From the NCBI RefSeq assembly GCF_023573145.1, contig NZ_CP097635.1, positions 496,001 to 560,000 of the forward strand: a stretch of DNA of 64,000 nt, given 5' to 3'. This document shows positions 61,251 through 64,000 of this stretch, piece after piece. A model generated the notes under the pieces. The model saw only the letters and a list, made by a program, of their open reading frames with translations, did no database searches and was not told the origin of the DNA. This DNA is from Aquincola tertiaricarbonis. GTDB taxonomy: Bacteria > Pseudomonadota > Gammaproteobacteria > Burkholderiales > Burkholderiaceae_C. The position numbers and the translations under genes were made by a program. Every line of letters starts with the position of its first letter. Position 1 is the stretch's first letter.

Positions 61251-62180
61251 TCAGGCCGCGTCGTAGATCACTTCGAGCGAAGGCCGCACCACCAGCGTCT
61301 GGCCGGTCATGTCGGCTTCGGTGGCGGGCTGCAGCACCACGTCGCGACCCACGCTGTCGGCCGAGAACAGGCTCAGCAGCTCGTCCTGCGTCTGCGGCTT
61401 GGGCCGCACCGGCGGCGCCTCACCCACGTTGATGGCCAGGGTCTCGAAGAGCGGCGCCCAGGCGGTGCCGGGGCGGCCGATGATCTCGTAGCTGGCGCTC
61501 TTGCGGCGGATGTCCTCGTTGGCGGGAATCGCCGCCAGCACCGGGATGCCGGCCTTGTCGGCGAAGGCCGCAGCCTCGCCGGTGCCGTCGTCCTTGTTGA
61601 TGACCATGCCGGCCACGCCCACGTTGCCGCCCAGCTTGCGGAAGTACTCCACCGCGCTGCACACGTTGTTGGCCACGTACAGGCTTTGCAGGTCGTTGCT
61701 GGCCACCACGATGACCTTCTGGCACATGTCGCGGGCGATCGGCAGGCCGAAGCCGCCGCACACCACGTCGCCCAGGAAGTCCAGCAGCACGTAGTCGAAG
61801 CCCCACTCGTGGAAGCCGAGCTTTTCCAGCGTCTCGAAGCCGTGGATGATCCCGCGGCCGCCGCAGCCGCGGCCCACTTCGGGCCCGCCCAGCTCCATCG
61901 CGTAAACGCCGTCGCGCTTGAAGCACACGTCGCCGATGGCCACCGCCTCGCCGGCCAGCTTCTTCTTGCTGCTGGTCTCGATGATGGTGGGGCAGGCCTT
62001 GCCACCAAACAGCAAGCTGGTGGTGTCGCTCTTCGGATCGCAACCGATCAGCAGCACCTTCTTGCCCTGCTGGGCCATCATGTAGCTGAGGTTGGCCAGG
62101 GTGAAGCTCTTGCCGATGCCACCCTTGCCATAGATGGCAATGATCTGCGTTTCGGGCTTGTTGACCGGGTCGGCGTTCAT
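61251..62180 (-). CDS. bchX: Chlorophyllide reductase iron protein
   Basis: A 309-residue NifH-like ATPase; ATG 62180 (MNADPVNKPETQIIAIYGKG) overlaps the bchC stop. The P-loop is AIYGKGGIGKSFTLANL, switch residues lie in LIGCDPKSDTTSLLFGG, and the two Cys ligands of the dimer-bridging 4Fe-4S cluster are in GPEVGRGCGGRGIIHG and DFLGDVVCGGFGLPIARDM. It delivers electrons to BchYZ with ATP hydrolysis. The longer frame upstream to 62351 is inside bchC and not coding. Confidence 0.97.
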   Translation of the reverse strand: MNADPVNKPETQIIAIYGKGGIGKSFTLANLSYMMAQQGKKVLLIGCDPKSDTTSLLFGGKACPTIIETSSKKKLAGEAVAIGDVCFKRDGVYAMELGGPEVGRGCGGRGIIHGFETLEKLGFHEWGFDYVLLDFLGDVVCGGFGLPIARDMCQKVIVVASNDLQSLYVANNVCSAVEYFRKLGGNVGVAGMVINKDDGTGEAAAFADKAGIPVLAAIPANEDIRRKSASYEIIGRPGTAWAPLFETLAINVGEAPPVRPKPQTQDELLSLFSADSVGRDVVLQPATEADMTGQTLVVRPSLEVIYDAA

Positions 62181-63187
62181 GCGTGGTGTCTCCAGTCCAG
62201 GACCATCTTGAGGCAGGCGCTGTCGCCAAAGGCCGTGGCGTAGGCGCCCGCGGCATGGGCGGCCAGCTCGTGGTGGGTGATCAGGCCGTCCAGCGAGACA
62301 CGGCCGGTTTCCACCAGCTCCTTGACCGCCAGCAGATCGGGCCGCTGCCACTCGGCGGCGCAGCGGATCTGCACCTCGCGCATGAAGGCGGGTGCAAATG
62401 CAAACTGAAGCGGCTGGCTGTAGAAGCCGGCCAGCACGATCTCGCCGCCCGGCGCCAGGCGCATGACCAGCGTGTCGATGATCCCGGCGTCACCGCTCAC
62501 GTCGTAGATCGCGCGGTAGTCGCGGCGCGGGTCGTCGTCGGGGTGCATCACCGGGTAGCCTTCGCCGCCACCGCAGCGGCCGGGCTCACGCTCCCACACG
62601 GTGGGCGGCGGCAGGCCGGCGGCCACCGTCATGCGGGCCAGCAAGCGGCCCAGCACGCCGTGGCCGACGATGAGGTCGGGCGCCACGATGGGGTCGCGCT
62701 TGCCGCCGCCGGCCACCGAGTGGTAGGCCGTGGCGGCCAGCGCCATCAGCACCGCCTGTTCGCCCAGGTGCTCGGCCACCGGCAGTGCGCGGGCACCCGG
62801 CACCACCAGGCAGGCCGCGGCGCCACCGAAGAGGCCGCGCACGTCGCCGAAGCAGCGGGCGCCGGGCACGAACACCCGTTCACCCACCTGCAGGCCGGCG
62901 GCCGGTCCGGCGCGCACCACACGGCCCACGGATTCATAACCCGGCACCAGCGGGTAGCCCATGCCGGGGAAGGCCGGCATGCGGCCGGTCCACAGCAGGC
63001 GTTCGGTGCCGGTGCTGATGCCGCTCCATTCCACGTCGACCACCACGTCGGCGTCGGTGGGCTCCACCAGCGGCAGGTCGTTCAGCGAAAGCCGGCCAGG
63101 TTCTTCCAACACCACGGCCAGGCTGTGCAGGCCCGCCGCGCGGGAGCCTGCACGGGTGTGGGAGGTGGGGTGAACTGCGGATGCCAT
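62177..63187 (-). CDS. bchC: Bacteriochlorophyllide hydroxyethyl dehydrogenase
   Basis: A 336-residue zinc-alcohol-dehydrogenase-like enzyme that oxidises the C3 hydroxyethyl group to acetyl in bacteriochlorophyll a synthesis. Motifs: VEWSGISTGTERLLWTGRMP, GMGYPLVPGYESVGRVV, VGERVFVPGARCFGDVRGLF and APDLIVGHGVLGRLLARM. The N-terminal about 20 residues (MASAVHPTSHTRAGSRAAGL) lack family similarity. The promoter -10 (63195-63200) is only 7 bp from ATG 63187, so the mRNA is leaderless or translation starts further in, near the GTG codons of LAVVLEEPG. Confidence 0.95.
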   Translation of the reverse strand: MASAVHPTSHTRAGSRAAGLHSLAVVLEEPGRLSLNDLPLVEPTDADVVVDVEWSGISTGTERLLWTGRMPAFPGMGYPLVPGYESVGRVVRAGPAAGLQVGERVFVPGARCFGDVRGLFGGAAACLVVPGARALPVAEHLGEQAVLMALAATAYHSVAGGGKRDPIVAPDLIVGHGVLGRLLARMTVAAGLPPPTVWEREPGRCGGGEGYPVMHPDDDPRRDYRAIYDVSGDAGIIDTLVMRLAPGGEIVLAGFYSQPLQFAFAPAFMREVQIRCAAEWQRPDLLAVKELVETGRVSLDGLITHHELAAHAAGAYATAFGDSACLKMVLDWRHHA

Positions 63188-63194
63188 GAGTGTC

Positions 63195-63234
63195 AGGATA
63201 CGCCTCAGTGATCGAGTGTCAACTAAGATTTACA
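63195..63234 (-). promoter_or_regulatory. bchC promoter with PpsR/CrtJ-type operator
   Basis: TGTCAACTAAGATTTACA (63217-63234) matches the TGT-N12-ACA consensus of the redox/light repressor PpsR (CrtJ). On the minus strand its last bases form a perfect -35 TTGACA (63222-63217), followed after 16 bp by TATCCT (63200-63195) as -10. Repressor binding would therefore cover the -35 element. The operator overlaps the crtF stop codon. Confidence 0.8.
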
Positions 63235-64000
63235 CCCAACGAGGATGCTGCATTGCAGTGGCAGCCGCGTGCGCAGCCGCCGCACGCCGGTGAAGCCGGC
63301 GGCCTGCAGCAAGGTGGTGAGCTGCCCGGCCGTGCGCGGCCGGCCGCGCCCCATGGCCAGCAGGTAGAGGCCGAAGTACGCATCGCCCATGGCCTGCGCG
63401 CCAGGGGTGCCGGCCATGGGCTCGGCCAGCAGCAGCCGGCCACCGGGTGTCAGCGCCTCGAAGGCGGCGCGCAGCAGGGCCTGCACGGTGGCGTCGTCGT
63501 GGTCGTGCACCACGCGCACCAGGGTCAGCAAGTCGGCGCCGCGCGGCAGCGGCTGCAGCCGGAAGTCGCCGCCCACCCGCTGCGCGCTGGCCGGCAGGCG
63601 CGGGCTGGGCCGCGCCACCACCGCGGGCAGGTCGAACAGCACCAGTTGCAGCTGCGGATGGCGGGCATGCACGCTGGCCAGAAAGCTGCCATCGCCGCCG
63701 GCCACGTCCAGCACGCAGCGGTGGCGGCTGAAGTCATGGGCGTCGAGGATCTCGCCCGCCACCAACGGCTGCGAAGCGGCCATCAACGCCGAATAGGCCG
63801 CCACCTGCTCGGCCGACAGGCCGCGGGCGTCGCCGGTGTCGGCATAAGGCCAGTAGCCGGCCAGCGCGGCCTGCATGCCAGGTTGGCCGTTCGGCCCGCT
63901 CTCGCCGTTCCCGCCATTCACGCCGTTCAGGCTGGCCGCCCTGCCCTCCCCGGCCGCGCCGCGGCGCAGCAGCGCCAGCGGGTCGTGCAGGTCGGCATAC
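63223..64000 (-). CDS. crtF: Spheroidene-pathway O-methyltransferase (5' end outside window)
   Basis: The C-terminal about 258 residues are visible and the frame is open to the window edge (YADLHDPLALLRRGAAGEGR at the edge). The S-adenosylmethionine fold has VLDVAGGDGSFLASVHARHP, LVLFDLPAVVARPSP, ADLLTLVRVVHDHDDATVQA and LLLAEPMAGTPGAQAMGDAY. CrtF methylates the C1 hydroxyl of demethylspheroidene and related carotenoids. An unusual Asn/Gly-rich stretch (NGVNGGNGESGPNGQPG) interrupts the region before YWPYADTGDARGL. The location upstream of bchC is the standard crtF-bchCXYZ-puf order. Confidence 0.93.
   Translation of the reverse strand, partial: YADLHDPLALLRRGAAGEGRAASLNGVNGGNGESGPNGQPGMQAALAGYWPYADTGDARGLSAEQVAAYSALMAASQPLVAGEILDAHDFSRHRCVLDVAGGDGSFLASVHARHPQLQLVLFDLPAVVARPSPRLPASAQRVGGDFRLQPLPRGADLLTLVRVVHDHDDATVQALLRAAFEALTPGGRLLLAEPMAGTPGAQAMGDAYFGLYLLAMGRGRPRTAGQLTTLLQAAGFTGVRRLRTRLPLQCSILVGCKS

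Noticed and set aside
1..64000. CRISPR arrays, tRNA or rRNA genes, integron integrase, prophage structural genes
   Set aside because: No spaced direct-repeat array, no tRNA cloverleaf or rRNA sequence, and no tyrosine integrase or phage protein was recognised on either strand.

Overview
The window comes from the chromosome of a GC-rich (about 70 percent) photosynthetic betaproteobacterium of the order Burkholderiales, Rubrivivax-like in its gene order. The evidence is the crtF-bchCXYZ-puf photosynthesis superoperon (54.6-64 kb, minus strand), many Bug/TctC-type periplasmic binding proteins, PEP-CTERM proteins, and the general gene content. No integron integrase, CRISPR array, rRNA or tRNA was seen.

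Layout. 0-5 kb: a truncated FeeM-like acyltransferase, NAD-type isocitrate dehydrogenase, a GAF-GGDEF protein with a degenerate active site, a hypothetical gene, and an aldo/keto reductase broken by a 16-bp tandem duplication. 5-12 kb: a hydratase and a tripartite RND efflux operon. 12-16 kb: a hypothetical protein, a secreted M1 aminopeptidase and an inositol-monophosphatase-family phosphatase. 16-21 kb: a binding-protein/ATPase/fused-permease ABC importer (2-aminoethylphosphonate/iron-type) with a DeoR regulator. 21-24.5 kb: two PEP-CTERM proteins and a Tat-exported phospholipase C. 25-27.3 kb: a lower-GC island with one large gene, an Mrr-like nuclease fused to an nSTAND3-type NTPase, which is a likely antiphage protein. 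27.8-31 kb: two fasciclin proteins, a TetR regulator behind stacked palindromes, a DUF2845-like protein and PPK2. 31-39.7 kb: a catabolic cluster with three Bug proteins, a porin, an alpha/beta hydrolase lacking its serine, a muconate-lactonizing-type enzyme, LysR, carboxymuconolactone decarboxylase and a lactonase-type amidohydrolase. 40-43 kb: an MgtA-type ATPase. 43.2-46.5 kb: a toxin-antitoxin patch (broken orphan antitoxin, VapBC, HipBA with three phased operators). 46.5-49.2 kb: GST, CoA-transferase and enoyl-CoA hydratase.

49.3-54.2 kb is the most unusual accessory segment. A reverse transcriptase gene (DRT/UG-type antiphage candidate) and a small secreted-protein gene look like integron gene cassettes. 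Between them an attC site can be rebuilt (R'' GCCTAAC, hairpin, R' GTTAGGC), now split by a decayed IS110/IS1111-type element. A second decayed element sits at the other end of the reverse transcriptase cassette, and an intact one sits upstream of the small gene. All three IS copies lie on the plus strand, opposite to the cassettes.

54.6-64 kb: crtF (5' end outside the window), bchC, bchX, bchY, bchZ, pufB, an extra gene, pufA, pufL, pufM and pufC, mostly joined by ATGA overlaps and so co-transcribed. A PpsR/CrtJ-type TGT-N12-ACA site overlaps a TTGACA -35 element before bchC. The extra gene between pufB and pufA encodes a 76-residue membrane polypeptide. It aligns without gaps to the LH1 beta chain, but the bacteriochlorophyll-ligating His is replaced by Gln. 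It is the strongest candidate for something undescribed in this window.
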